A stretch of DNA of 64,000 nt from Hesseltinella vesiculosa (lineage: Eukaryota > Mucoromycota > Mucoromycetes > Mucorales > Cunninghamellaceae): positions 456,001 to 520,000 of the forward strand of contig MCGT01000017.1 in the NCBI GenBank assembly GCA_002104935.1, written 5' to 3'. The notes below the pieces were generated by a model. The model had not been told where the DNA came from. It saw only the letters and a program-made list of their open reading frames with translations, and made no database searches. Of the stretch, positions 22,129 to 34,314 are shown piece by piece; position 1 is the first letter of the stretch, and each line of letters opens with the position of its first letter. The position numbers and the translations under genes were made by a program.

Positions 22129-25100
22129 TCACAAGTTGGGTAAATGAGCCATTTTAAGGGAGGATAGCTGCTGCGCAAGCTCGTTCATTGCCAAAGTGTC
22201 CGCTGTAACGAAAGAAGTGATGAATGCTAGCTCATGCTTTTTTTTTTTCTTCTACAGTGTGATGGTCAATTACCTCCACAGTGAGCAATCACCTTTGCCC
22301 AGACTTGGTTACCCAGCAACAAATGTCTTGATCCAAAGATGAGTAGATGGCTAGAACGATAATACGTTACTCACATACTCTCCATTGCTACATTTTTTAT
22401 CTCACCGTTTTGCCCGAGTCAATGACACATTGACACGTGAATGATTATCAATGAAGCCTGCGCTAGATGTTCGAACAGTAGATAACAAGATGATTTCTTT
22501 TTCAGCACCCTAGCCACGACAAAGTAAAAAAAAAAAAAAAGTCAGTTCGCATGCCTTTCAAGAAATAATTTAAAATACCTGGAAGGCATCGACAGTCGAG
22601 ATCTATGACAATTGGGAGACGACGAGTTGCATGAGGAAAAATGGCTGTTTCTATTTTATAGAATTCGTTTACCTGCACATTACGGATGCCAGTTTGAGTA
22701 TTGTTTCCAAGGTAGAATTGAATCTTGTCTGCTTGCTCCTTGTCTAATCAAGAACATGACGGTTATAGCGATGGAGAGAGTTGCATCGTCCTATTTTTTA
22801 AAGGCAGCAGCTTACACAATGCAATGACTCCAATTTGCTCAGCATCCACTCCCAATTGTAATAATCCTTCCAGTGTGTGTACAATCACCGACACCTCGTC
22901 ATGGTTCCAAAAAGAATTGCCTCCAGAGGAACGTTGTTCCTGAGCGATGAACAAAAAAAAAAAAATAAGCATCGCTTTTGTGGCTAGCATGGGTGTCCTT
23001 TGAGCACTTACGTTTCCAAGTACATCCACGAATAAAAGGGGAGGTAGCCCTTCTACCAATGCTTTGCGCTGAGATACTATGCTTCCATTGTTCAAACGGC
23101 CAAAGTAGAATAACTCATTGCTAATGTCCGAAATTCGAGGGTGACACTAATGAAGTAAAAAGGGGCGGTGAGGGTAGGTTACATTTTCCACTGCTTGATA
23201 TCTTGTGGCTTACTCGGTACTGAGTTCGTAGCAAGATAGACTGTATGCGTTAGGAGATGTAAAATGGTATGGGCGTGAGTCAATTGTCACAATGTTTCTA
23301 AAAGTCACGTCAGTTTACCGAGTATCCAATCTACAAAAACATAAAAGTGAATCTTCACTTCGGCACACCTGTCGCATGTTTATATATCTACCTCCACCAA
23401 GCGGCTGTACAGCGTTTTATCCAACCCTTGCCCTGTAGCGGTCTCATCTGCAGGTGTGGGTATAGTGGGCGACAGCTAAAAATCACGTTCATAATTAAAC
23501 GCCGCTTGCCTCGTTGTTGTTACCTGCTGCGGATCTCCGATCATAACCAAACGGTGACATTGGAATCGAGAGAGTGGGACCATTGAGAGTGGCTCCATTA
23601 CTTGGGAACACTCATCCATCAACACTAACTGAAATTTGGATTCTGAAAAGATTTCAAAATTGGACGCGCTGCAAGTCGTTCCTGTTGCGGTAGAGAATGT
23701 AAGAGTAAACGAGCGATGGATGTCAATCTCATATCTTACCGACAACCTCGGCACGGCGAACTTCGAGCATGTTTTCACACCGTCGAAACCGTTGCACAGC
23801 ATTGGCAATAAAGTTTGTATCTTCTTCGGAGTTTTGGGGGTCGTCCAGCATGGACTCCAATTCTTTCAGCTCTATAGAAAGGAAGGTATAGGCAGGAGGT
23901 GAGCATGCGGTCCTCGTGTTACGACGCCAACGGTAAAATATCGGGCCTTACCTTCATTGCCAGAGAGCTTTGATTTAACGGTGTACGGCAAGAGGTTCTT
24001 GGCAATGCGTTTCAGGCTCCCAACGCGGATGAAGTTGTCGTAACCAAGCCGTACGAGAGTCTATGGAAAACGATATGTGATCTATAAATAATCACAAAAT
24101 GGGTTCAGCGGTGCTTACCGATAAAATTCGATCCACAGCAACGTTCTAATCAATAAGAAAGTTTTGAGTTTTTTTTTTTTTTTTTTTTTTTTTTAGCAGG
24201 TTTTACTGTAAAGCATGAGATCATGATTTTGAAGGAGATCTGACGTTCTTCGGTCCGGTGTGTGTTGGCAGTATCAATAACGTCACGAAGGAAGATAACC
24301 ATAACCGCAGCTAGATAGCTGGTAACAAATAATGGTGAATTCAAGTACACATTTGACACCATTCGCTGCCTATTTTGTTGGAGAGTACCTTTTTCCAGAC
24401 CCAAATACACCATGAACTAAAGTGATAGGGTTCATTCGCTCGTCATTCCACCTAGGGGAAATTATCACTGATTTGGCCAATGCTCTCAAGCAGCTGTAGG
24501 AAAGAAAGAAAGTGTCAGCCCACACAAACTGTTTTTTTATTTTTTAGTTTCTTACCTTGCCTGGTCCTCATTTAGATGATATTGTTGAATAGTCTCCTGG
24601 AGCTTTTCATTGATGTCAATACAGTCATCGTCGTCCAGTGTTAGTGTAGCCAGAGTGGCAGGAGGATGGAGATCTTTTTGGCGTTTTGATGGATGTTTCA
24701 GCAGCGAGTGTAGGATGGGAAGCCGATCCAGCCCCTCTTCCAGAGCATCTTCACGGTAATTAAAAAAAAAAGCAGCGTAAAAAATTGTGTTTTGCTTTTG
24801 CATCACACCACTCTCATACATACCAAGCATCATGAATTCTGCTCCAGCGGATATAGTGCGCAAAGCAAACAGAGGGCCAGGATCCGTTTCAAATTTTGAA
24901 GCTACACGCGCATCCCTAGGCGTCAAGCAGGTTACCTTTCAAAATAAAAAGACAGAATGTTAGGTCTCTTATAAAGAAAGAAACAAAAGGGCGAAGACTT
25001 GCATGAATGGTGTTATCTGCCGATGGTCCATAGTATGTGCTGCGGGCAAGAAACGATGAGGCAGGATCCAGAAGTAGCGATTTGGACACTACCCAGATAT

Positions 25101-27612
25101 CGTCTAAAAGACAATAAAACGGAGTTAACCTTGGCTGCCACCTTTCACATTGCCTTTACCTTTGCTGTATTTACTATGGCTTTCCTTGGCTTTTACTTTG
25201 ATTAAAAACTGGCAATCGCCCATGGACCTTGTATAGCTAAACACGAGAATATTAGATCAATGTCATGCGCACAGAATCGATTTTTTTTTCTTGCCTCGAA
25301 AGCCGACATCCGACATAAAAGCCAAGGCCTTTGGATCGTAGCTGTCGTTCGATTGTGTCACCTTTTGCTGTTTTTATGAACGTGTGATAATGCACCGCAA
25401 CGTTCAGCAGCATGAGCTTACAAAGAAGAAGAAAAATCAGCTCTTTCATTCACCATGTCCAAACCCAGCATCATACCTGTATGTGTTCGTGTAGCATTCT
25501 ACGGAATGCTTCCTTGTACTGGTTGGCATTGGTCTACATCCAGGGAAAAAAGGTATGTCAGTCCACAACGCGTATATCATTGCTATTACCTACGAATTGG
25601 TTTGGTGCTGTCTTACTACGCTTTGGGAAACGGTGCGAGTTCTTGATTTCCATGGCATTGTCAGCCGTTGGGAATTTAAACTGAAGCGGAAGCAGGCTAA
25701 TCAGGAAACAACGACAATGATGAGCATTTGACCCCGTTTGAGCCTGCGTCACAAAATCTCTGCATTACGCGCCATCGGACATGGGTGCTTTGAAACGCTT
25801 TGGAGCCCTTTTGAGAAAAACCAGTAGCCGAGTGAGTTAGGTAAAAGGAAAAAACGAGAGAATAAATTACCTTCCTGAAGGATTATCGCTGCCTTGTTGC
25901 AAAGCTTCAATTCGCGATGCAGGCATAAATCCAGACGAGATTAGGCTATTCCTCGTAAAGAAAACGTAAGTAAACTTGTTTGCTGATGAATGTAAGCTGT
26001 ACCTTGTCGACGATCCCGCAATAGCAGGAGTGGGAGACCCTGAAACCTGCAAGCTGGCTGCAGAAAGGGAAGTTGAGTGCGCTTGATCATGAACCTGAGC
26101 TTGGGGATGAAGTGTTTGCAACGTACGTTTTGACAAGCCAACCCGACCTGCTCGTGCTCGTTTGGTTGGAGCTGTCTGAAAAAAAAAAAAGATGAGTCTC
26201 ACTTTGCACTTTTGTAACTTAATATGCGACAATGTTGTACTTGGGTGTCATCTTCCAATCGTTTAGTTGGTTCTGGGTGGATATCAGGCTGGATAGTCGG
26301 TACTGGAGATTGTTGAGGAGCGCCAGGGGCTGGAGTAGGCAAGGGGCGCTGAAACGACGGAAAAGGAGACTGGGACTGGGATGATGCTAGTGCTGTTGAT
26401 TGCAAAGCCGGATGAGTTCTTGCCAGAACAGAAATCCGCTGTGACTGTTGAGCTGCGTGATTGAGCGCTTGCTGCTGATCAGAGGAACCCGGCATCGCTT
26501 GAAGCTGAGAACCGGGCACAGGCGGTTTCTCACTAGCCGATGATGATAATGGTTGCACAGGCACTGCCGGTGTATGACTGCTGGACGGTGAGGTTGGAAC
26601 AATCGGCCTGTAAAAAAAAAAAAACTTGAGGCTACAGCCCACTCTTTCTTTCATTAAAACTTACAGGCTACCAGCATCATGACTTATCGAAGCAGAGGAG
26701 TTGAAACTTGGGATTTGCTGCTGCGCCGTTTCCTTAGAATATGGGACGACAACATAGGGTGGAGAGACTACGGGCTGTGGATGCACGGAGGATGGTGGCG
26801 GTGGTGCGGTAATGACTGGATTGGAGGTATCGGAGGTATAGGTAGGTGTCGTGGGTGTATAAACAAATTGGACAGCGGAAGATACAGGTGGGAGAGAGGC
26901 CTGGACAGGGCGACGAATGCCAAGGCGAGCACCACGGCGGCGAGTAAATGGTGGAGCGGTACCTAGCGTGGCAAGGTCAGGCTGGCCAAGATGGATGGAT
27001 TGAAATGATGGCGAGTTTGCAATGGCAGTCATTGTCGACACGTTTGGTGTAGTTGGCGAGATGGCTGGCAAGTGATGCTCTGCGGTACGGTATTGTTGAT
27101 CTTGCATAGGCAACGATCGATGTGGTTGCTGTGCTGACATGAGGTGCTGGCCAGACACGTTGACGTAGGGCTCTTGATGATCCATAGATTCCACAGTTAC
27201 AATGTGCATGTCAAAGTCAATTTCATCTCCCACACTTGGAAGACCAGTCTTGGAAAAAGCTCTGTGGGAAAGTTCGGGTTAGTCTTGTAGCCAAGCAGTA
27301 ACTTGCTTTTTCTCAATAAAAGTCATATGTACTTATCAATATGGTAACCTTTCTCATCGATCAGTACCATCTACAAAAACCAAAAAAGCATCAGTCTTTC
27401 ATGCTCTTCTTGTCAATTCTGCTTTTCGCCATTACTTTTCGGTTAAAATTGTAGTACTTGACAAATCCTGTAAAATCAAAAAGATGTAAAGGACTGATGT
27501 CGAGAAGCCGTTGGCGCTTACCATCCTGCCACGTCTTTCTTTTTTTCAGTTTCTGAGCAGTAAATAGCACAGAGAAGTGGGAAACTGTATTCCTTTCATC
27601 CTGCATAGCCAT
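22129..27612 (-). CDS. ZGRF1: ZGRF1-like protein: DUF2439 head plus superfamily 1 helicase
   Basis: Putative DNA-repair helicase; animal ZGRF1 is a 5'-3' helicase acting in recombination, and its yeast relatives (Mte1, Dbl2) keep only the N-terminal DUF2439. Here one minus-strand gene with many short introns runs 27612 to 22129. N terminus: HFSVLFTAQKLKKRKTWQDG, then VLIDEKGYHIDKAF and GDEIDFDMHIVTVE (DUF2439). Middle (25.9-27.1 kb): long Pro/Ser/Gln-rich disordered part. Helicase: Walker A HGVFGSGK with SYLAAVMVIF, then NVAVDRILSTLVRLG and NFIRVGSLKRIAKN; Walker B LMDECSQVMEP; GDPQQLSPTIP; RTQYRCHPRIS-like; and C-terminal motifs near 22.3 kb ending HLLLGNQVWAKVIAHCG and ADTLAMNELAQQL. I did not see the GRF zinc finger of the animal protein. 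Exon chain only partly closed by me. Confidence 0.83.
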
Positions 27613-28959
27613 CAGTGAGGTGCTTCAATGTAAAATAAAGAAAAGAAGAAAAAGAAAAGCCGCAGCCCCTGGCGCTTCGGTTTTTTTTATGAGCGTGTCG
27701 TGATTTTTTTTTCCTGTTCAAAGTCCACGTTATTTTACTGCACCTCATGCTGTATCTGATATCATTTGATCTCTGTCAGGATTTTTATGAGTCGTGAAGA
27801 AATGATTTTTGGTGTGCGACCCAACGGATGACTATTTTTTTTTGATTTTTGATTTTTATTAGTTAATTTTTGTACAGTCAACCCACTTTTAACCGTCGTT
27901 CTGATAAAAATTATTGTCACACACAGATTTTAGAAATGGCTCATTTTCCATTTTGAATTGACCAAAAATGCAAGCCGAAATGTCGCCTTGGGAATGGCGA
28001 AATGTCGCCCTTGGTTTTCAAATTGTCAGATTCTTCCTCTTTTGATGTTATCACTTTGTCTCATATTGATCGTTAAATCAGCCGTGGATGTAGGTGATGG
28101 CCGGGAAATCCCCAACAAAGAACAAAGAATCACTCTCCCGTTTCTCTGTTTTCTTTTCATCTGGCTGACAACATTCGTTACAACCGCCCCCAAAGAAATA
28201 AATGAGCAGTGTTTGTTCAATTCCATTGTGAGTTGCACGCCTCTGACGTGATACGCAGTGAAATCACACACTCTCTTGTGCCACAAGAGTGTCCTGCACC
28301 TGTAACATCCAAGGGGCCATAGGTTCTTTGTTGCGCAGATTTTGTGGTCAGAAGAGGCCGTGTTCATCTCCGACAGGATGTGTGTTCTTGGGAAACGCCA
28401 GCCTTTCGAAAAGTATTTAAAGAGTGGAAATTCTTATTTTCTTTCTCATTCTCAACTTCTCAAGTAACAAGCCAAAATGTAATCAAGTCCTGAAGACAAA
28501 GCCTGTTCTCTGGTTGGTGTGTTTCTGACGCCAACCCCAAGCTCCCTGTCCTGCTCTCTCTCTCTCTCTTTTTTTTTTTTTCCTGGGGTAGATGGTTCAC
28601 TGCGCGTGTCCATTACCACCTTTTTTAACAACAACGCTTTTCCGGGGTGGTTGACGCCAGCCCTGTCGCCTAACGGCTTGGATACAGTGGGGTAGCCCCA
28701 TAAGTAAGTGCACACTTTTATTTGTATGAACGTCTCCATTCATTTCTCTTTATTTCAACTTGGCCTGTTTTTTTTCCTTGGTTATCCCTATTGTCATTGG
28801 TGTAATTTCTCTCCTGTCTCGTTGACTTCACTTCATGTTTTCCCTTGTGACATTTATTTTTTTTATCTGCGACAATCATTCATGAATAAAGTGTAATCAT
28901 CTTCAAGTGCGCAAGAAAGAACTAGTGCATATGAACAAATTTTAAATACAATCTGACCA
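27613..28959. other. Gene-poor region after the ZGRF1 start
   Basis: Starts with the ZGRF1 5' flank. An open frame at about 27997-28251 (plus) has a hydrophobic stretch but no recognisable family. Purine/pyrimidine tracts and an 11-T run (28569) are present. I see no gene that I can support. Confidence 0.4.
28414..28422 (+). promoter_or_regulatory. TATA-like box without an obvious gene
   Basis: TATTTAAAG followed by a pyrimidine-rich stretch (TTTTCTTTCTCATTCTCAAC), the layout of a strong fungal core promoter. The next ATG (28476) is followed immediately by TAA, so no protein start is seen. Could serve a non-coding transcript or be a relic. Confidence 0.25.
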
Positions 28960-29295
28960 GTCTCTAACTCTTCCTTACTCTGCCTGAGAGAGTTGCAATT
29001 TTAATCGAGGTGATTTCTTATCATTTTGGACTGCTATGAAAATTTTGGTATGAGTTGATTTGGAGAAATTTGCACTGTAGTGATCGGTCAGATCTCCTGA
29101 TAAAAATGGCTGAAGAATCGAAGTGTCAAAACGAAACTGATCACCAGTTAGCTGGACAACCTTCACTAATCCACATAATATTTACAGTATCATCATTATA
29201 CACGAAGTTACACGTTTGCGCAAAGTTTCGCGTCGATATCATCAGTCAAAGTGCTACGTAGCATTGCTCTATTTTTTCAAAGTCAAAAAAAAAAA
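28960..29295 (-). repeat. Copy of dispersed repeat family R1 (minus orientation)
   Basis: On the minus strand: A/T-run, CAATGCTACGTAGCACTTTG, a GATACTGTAAATATT segment, TTGTCCAGCTAACTGG, CGTTTTGACACTTCGATTC and CAGTGCAAATTTCTCC, in the same order as the 34.4-kb copy. Confidence 0.68.
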
Positions 29296-29399
29296 ATTTA
29301 GAGATCGAGGCGATCAGAGATTTTATTTGGCAGTGACGTAACTATGCAAGAGGTCAAAGCAAATAGCTAGCGAGGAATATGTTTAAAGGGTAGCGGGGT

Positions 29400-29760
29400 A
29401 GAAGAGACAGGAATCATCACTCAGGAGTTGGATGGATTTGTTCACGGAAGTAAGGACGTTGGGAACGAAGATGGGGGATGTCATCATAGACGTGGCGTCA
29501 GTGGGCTGACCAGATGACGGCCAGAATGGTGCTGAGGCCGCGAGGTGCTGAGAGGGACGGGGAGGTCAAGATCAGGATGTGAAGGAGGACATGACGTTCT
29601 GGATCGAGTTGAAAGGAATAGTAAAGTATCTTTGTCAAGCCAGGCGCTATACCCGCATCATGAGGGGGGCATGCGAAAAGCAAGTCGACACTCGACTCGT
29701 CATCGTATCGACAGATCGAGCACTTTCTCAAAGTCACAAGGGTGGGGTGATGCGATCAAG
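29400..29760 (-). pseudogene. Probable 3' remnant of a LINE-type retrotransposon ORF
   Basis: A minus-strand frame reads KCSICRYDDESSVDLLFACP, a Cys-rich motif like the zinc-binding segment downstream of LINE reverse transcriptases in Mucoromycota. It continues with YYSFQLDPERHVLLH and LSTILAVIWSAH. A TGA then interrupts it, and the same frame resumes as RHVYDDIPHLRSQRPYF. No reverse transcriptase core lies beside it. I read it as a truncated, dead copy; the family assignment is a judgement on the Cys pattern. Confidence 0.4.
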
Positions 29761-31117
29761 TACTGAGCGTCAGGTGAGTTTGCCAGACAGGAACCGGAAC
29801 AAGACAGTGGGTGAAGAGTGAGGGAGGGACGTACGAAATCAAAAAAAAAAAATATATATGGTTGGCATATTCAGCCTCCGCACGCTTTCTCTCATTTATC
29901 TCACATGGAGTGTTCGCTTGATTCTTTCCATTTTTTTGGGTAAATTCTTGCCGGGTTCTTAGCTCTGCATTACTGTCGCCCACCACATTTTTGCTGGCCA
30001 AAGTAATGCCTATCTCAAGCACCTGGCAAGGATTGGCCCAAAAAAAAGTGGTAGGCTACAGCGATGCGGAGCTAAAATACCCAGCATGGATTGGCCCAAA
30101 AAAATTGAAAGGCTGTTGTCTTCATGTTTTTACTGGCATGTTGACCTAAATCTTTCAATGAATAAATTGTTGACGGGTTCTTCAGCTTCATAGCAACGTA
30201 GCCTACTACTAGGCTTAACTTTTCAATTGTTTTAGCTCTACATCAAGGTTGAATTCCATTTATTTATTTTTTTTACTGGTAAAGACTTTCAATTTTTTTG
30301 AATGTAAACACGCAGAAATCAACGCTGAAAATCTTGTACCAGTACGTACAAAGCTGAGATACAGCCCAATAGGGCCATCAATTCATATTAAAGAGTAAGA
30401 TTTTTAGCAGCATAACATAAAAGAAAACAACCCTATCGGTAAGCTTGAAAAAGCAAAATGGTCGGAAAAGTTAACAAATTCATCGAATGAAAAAAGGACC
30501 TCGGCGGGAAAGAATACGCCATCCCCTGCCGTTCTGTGCAACATCGGTGACGCCGGAGCGATGGTTTGTTCCATTCCTGCAGACAGCGGTGGTAAACGAC
30601 ATTTTCCAGTAGCGCAGCTCTCGGGAAGTGAGGATCGGTTCTGAAACAAGATCAGCATGTGCAATCCCGGTTTTTTATTTTTATTTTCATTTGTTTAAAG
30701 AGTAAGCTTGGCATATTTGGTTTTACAATAACATTGTGGCTAATCTCGGATAAACCTGCAAAGAAACTGTCAAAAAAGTGGTGTGGCTAAACTGAGCGCC
30801 AAGACGGCGAGGCAGCCGGTCGGTAGTGATTGGCTTGTTGATCTGCAAAAATAAAAAAAAAAAGCTTGAAATGGAAACTCTTTTTTTTTTTTTGTACTGA
30901 ATTTATCTCTTTTTTTTTTTTCATAAACCCAATTGAAATAGAGTGAATGGAGAGTTCTAGCAATTCCACCTGCCCTACCCCACCTGGTCTCTCCCAGGAC
31001 GAAGGCTTGTAAGTCCAATGCATTACCTCGTCCTCTATTCTCTCGGCCGTGCCTCTTCGACAAAGGCTCAAGTTTTGGGCTGCTGACAACATCGATCGCA
31101 TTAATACTCACGATTTC
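29761..31117. other. Repeat-derived intergenic region
   Basis: Contains two near copies of a GGATTGGCCCAAAAAAA segment (30032 and 30090), and a GGTTGGCATATTCAGCCTCCG block (29861) resembling one at 9819. A coding-like but unrecognised plus-strand frame at about 30487-30641 (INDAGAMV-type, PADSGGKRHFPVAQLSG) has no clear start. The final 250 bp are the 5' flank of the TMEM184-like gene. Confidence 0.35.
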
Positions 31118-32601
31118 ATGCTTTTATTCTTGAACAGTCGGCCTGGATTCAATTGGCATTCTCTCTTGACCGATCCTCGGTAAGAATGCCGCCGCAGGAG
31201 AATGAACCTTTTTTGTACTTATTATCTTTTTGGTGATTAGTGAAAATTGGCACGTCTGGGGCTGGGCTTTATGCCTGTTGTGCCTGGTTATCATGTGGAT
31301 TATCGCCATTGTCACCATCAGCAAGCACTTTAAAAACTACTAGTAAGTTTTAGGCACACGAGCTTATATTTTATGCCTCAATTTCTACGGATCAGCTGAC
31401 CCTTGGTATATCATTTTTTTTTGTCACAGTGAACCAACAATCCAGCGACATAAAGTTCGTGTGCTCCTCTACCCACCAGTTTATAGCACTTTGGCCTGGG
31501 TATCCTATTTGCGATACGACTACGCAACGACCATCATGTTTTTTGCCACCTTGTTTGAAGCCTTTGCTGTTTACAACTTGTACACCTGCCTGCAATCTTA
31601 TCTGCAGCCATTCCGAGACGAGTATGAAGGCGTAAAGGAAGAAGCCCGTCCCACCGTGGTTCCGTGTGTCAAGGTCCACATGTAGCGTGATCTTTTAAAA
31701 AATATGGACATTTTGCGCTAAAAACTTTTCTTTTTTTAATAGAAAATCGCGCTGGGGAATGCACTACCGGACTATTACTGATATTTTGGTGTATCAATTC
31801 CCTTTGTGGTCCATCTTTGATGCCTTTATCTCGATCTTTGCGGAGCTGAAAGGTCATTACTGCGAAGGCAGCCTCTCATTCAAAGGAGCCTATGTCTATT
31901 TGACGATCATCAACTTCATTGCTTTGTCCTTCATCATCTCTGCTCTTTTCACTTACCTCGCTGTCTATCACCCAGAATGGAAGCGTATCAAAATTTCTGC
32001 TCATGGCATGTTCTGGTGTGTCAAAGGTAATGAAGCAATGGGTAGCTTGCTTTTTCTTGTATTTTTGACCACACCTCTGATGTCCTTCCGCACCAAGGTC
32101 CCATCATGATTAACTTTTATATTGGAACCATCCTATTGGATGGCCTGGCGTATGATAATATTATCCATGGCACAGATGGTAGCAACTCAAGTGATGGACT
32201 TGCTTGGTCAACCGAAGCCGTCAAACATGGCTTGGAAGTCATCATCGGTAAGCGCAAGACATAGAATTGCGTGCAGGACAGTGGTTGAGTTTTTCTTAAA
32301 AAAATTTATAGATTGTGTGGTGATGACGATATTTATGGGCTTGATGACCAAGTACTTTGGACCCCAGGACTCCATTCGACGCGCCAACGAAAATGATACA
32401 CAAATCATCGGGGAGCCTTTTCAAAAGCGCACATCTTCACAGGCATTTTTGGATGCGTATGTGCTTTACATCCCAGAATTTATTCGAAACGTCATTACGT
32501 GCGGCCGCGACTCTCGAGCCTTGGCGAAGAAACGTGCACGAATGAAACAGCAAAAACGGGAATCCATGGAGCTCTCAGGCTTGACTTCCAACAAATTCTG
32601 A
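31118..32601 (+). CDS. TMEM184 / OST-alpha (DUF300) family membrane protein (373 aa)
   Basis: Seven-helix-type membrane protein of the Solute_trans_a family; fungal members are vacuolar or plasma-membrane proteins of unclear transport role. Exons 31118-31179, 31241-31342, 31430-31663, 31743-32026, 32098-32247 and 32312-32601 give an unbroken frame. The third donor (GTGTGT at 31664) was chosen because the alternative 10 bp on leads to a stop. Hydrophobic segments: LCLLCLVIMWIIAIVTI, then the family motif YYEPTIQRHKVRVLLYPPVY, the FEAFAVYN motif, DILVYQFPLWSIFDAFI, YLTIINFIALSFIISALF, and MINFYIGTILLDGLAY. The tail is basic (LAKKRARMKQQKR). Start Met at 31118 gives a short head before helix 1. 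Confidence 0.8.
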
Positions 32602-32808
32602 TGACTTCACAGTATTATCCGCCAACCCACTTATTATTAAATCAAGCTATTTATTTTTAAATATTTGAGAAGATCGAACGAGATTTCAGGATCTTGGAGA
32701 TGGGAAGAGGAGACTCAGCGGGTATGATCGCAAGGCTAATAGAACGCCATATGCGGAAAGGAGGCATGTAGTTTTGTGAGTAAACCAGAATCTGGGTCAA
32801 GGTTGGCT

Positions 32809-33719
32809 TCAAGGGCAAGGGGAAAATGAACCAGGACGCGCGCGATCCCTTGCCTGTTGATGTCTCCAGTACCTGAGCAGTAACACCATGCCAAAATAAA
32901 GGCAGAAAGTAGCGAACAACACCGTCAAGAAGAATGGGTTGGGAGATTCAACAGGCCATTCCAATTCATTAGCAGGATCCACGATCAATGTGGGTGAGGA
33001 AACTAAAGACCTGTGGGAAGTAGAAGTAAAGACGCCGACCACTGAGGTGGTTGTTGAGTTTGTCGAGGGAGAATTCACAGGATATTCAATTCGAAAAGTC
33101 GCTTCGGGTATCAAGTGATAATTGTCGTAGTCAATCTATGAAAGAGAGAGGGGGGAAATGAGATGCCGTTGGCCAGTCCAGTTGGTTGCAAATTTACCAC
33201 CACCATCCCACTGACTGAATATCTGCCAGTGGCGGTCACGTCAGCGCGCCAGCCAGTGCGCACAGGCCATGATTTCCAATGAGGGTGGACATGGCCAAGC
33301 ACAGCCATCGTTTCTTCTCCTTGATGGTCATCATCATCGTCATCACATGCAACTGGGCCCATCAGGTTTTGATCGTAGTCAATAAAGGCGCCCACAGGCT
33401 TTTGAGTGTGGTCCTTCACCATGAGCATCAGGCCCTGGAAAGGTTTGGATCCCATTACTTGAATAACTACTTGCGCATTGTCGCTTGTGGGTTCAATGTG
33501 GAATCGATAGCAACCCGGGCAATCTGATTTCGAAGGGCCATGGCCGATAACTGGCATACGATCAAAGTGGCACTACATCGCGGAAAAAAATAATAAAAAG
33601 GCTGCTCATGGTATGGATGTGTTATAGAATGGACATACCGTACCAGGTGTGCTAGGATATGCAAAGATCCAAGGAATTAGCAAAATGCCTAAAACAAATT
33701 GGACACATTGCTGCACCAT
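32809..33719 (-). CDS. Secreted/membrane protein with Reeler-like domain (260 aa)
   Basis: Exons 33639-33719, 33198-33572 and 32809-33135 join in phase. The 27-residue first exon is a signal peptide (VQFVLGILLIPWIFA, ending near AYPS). The next part fits a Reeler (reelin N-terminal-like) fold: CPGCYRFHIEP, a QGLMLMVKDHTQKPVGAF block, C in VACDDDDDDHQG, then LGHVHPHWKSWPVRTGWRAD and VSGMVVV. A Ser/Thr-rich stalk follows, then one transmembrane helix (FFLTVLFATFCLYFGMVLLL) and a short basic tail (RYWRHQQARDR). Likely a type I membrane protein at the cell surface. Known Reeler proteins often precede DOMON/cytochrome b561 domains; none is attached here. Domain call moderate. Confidence 0.6.
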
Positions 33720-34314
33720 CAATTTTTTTTTATCGAAAGGTTGTGGAAGAAGAAAAGCGCACAAACCGCTTGACCCCGATACAACTTAAATTTGTTGAAC
33801 TCAACGCATTACATCACGGGAACTTTTGGTGGCTGAATAGCACTCTTGCAGCCATAGTATCCCACTCACCAAGATCCATTTTCATGCCTGTAGAAGAGAA
33901 ATGACAATAAAGGCTTGGTCTCCGCATCCCTTTTTCAATTTGGGTTTTTTTTTTTTGACCTTGTATCACTGGGCTTACTTTATTCATAGCTTAAAAGACA
34001 TTGAGGATAATACAAAGTGCTTAAACTGCCAGTTTTATAATAAAAAGAAGGAGGAAAGGATGCGTGGAAACCCTGACGCAAAGACGCATTTTTTTTTGTT
34101 TGCTTTACTTTATTGGCTTACAGCAATGACTCTGTGAATAGAAAATGGCGGCGTGCAACTTTGTAACAGTTTGGAAATGGTGGCATAGACTTTGGACTTT
34201 TGCATTCGTTTTCATGCTGAGGGAAGTCTTCACTGATGATGGCGGCTTTGCTGCAAGTCTGGATTTGAAGGCCAAAGGCGGAGGTTGAATATGGCCAGCC
34301 GAATTCGATGTCTT
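33720..34314. other. Intergenic, no supported gene
   Basis: 5' flank of the Reeler-like gene, then AT-rich sequence with T-runs (33942, 34089). No frame with recognisable product. Confidence 0.4.

Noticed and set aside
27958..28251. Hydrophobic open frame that might be a small secreted protein
   Set aside because: Begins with a non-ATG codon, no clear signal peptide at the first ATG, no family.
31664..31673. Alternative donor GTCCAC ten bases downstream in the TMEM184-like gene
   Set aside because: Using it leaves a stop shortly into the next exon; the GTGTGT donor keeps the family sequence in frame.
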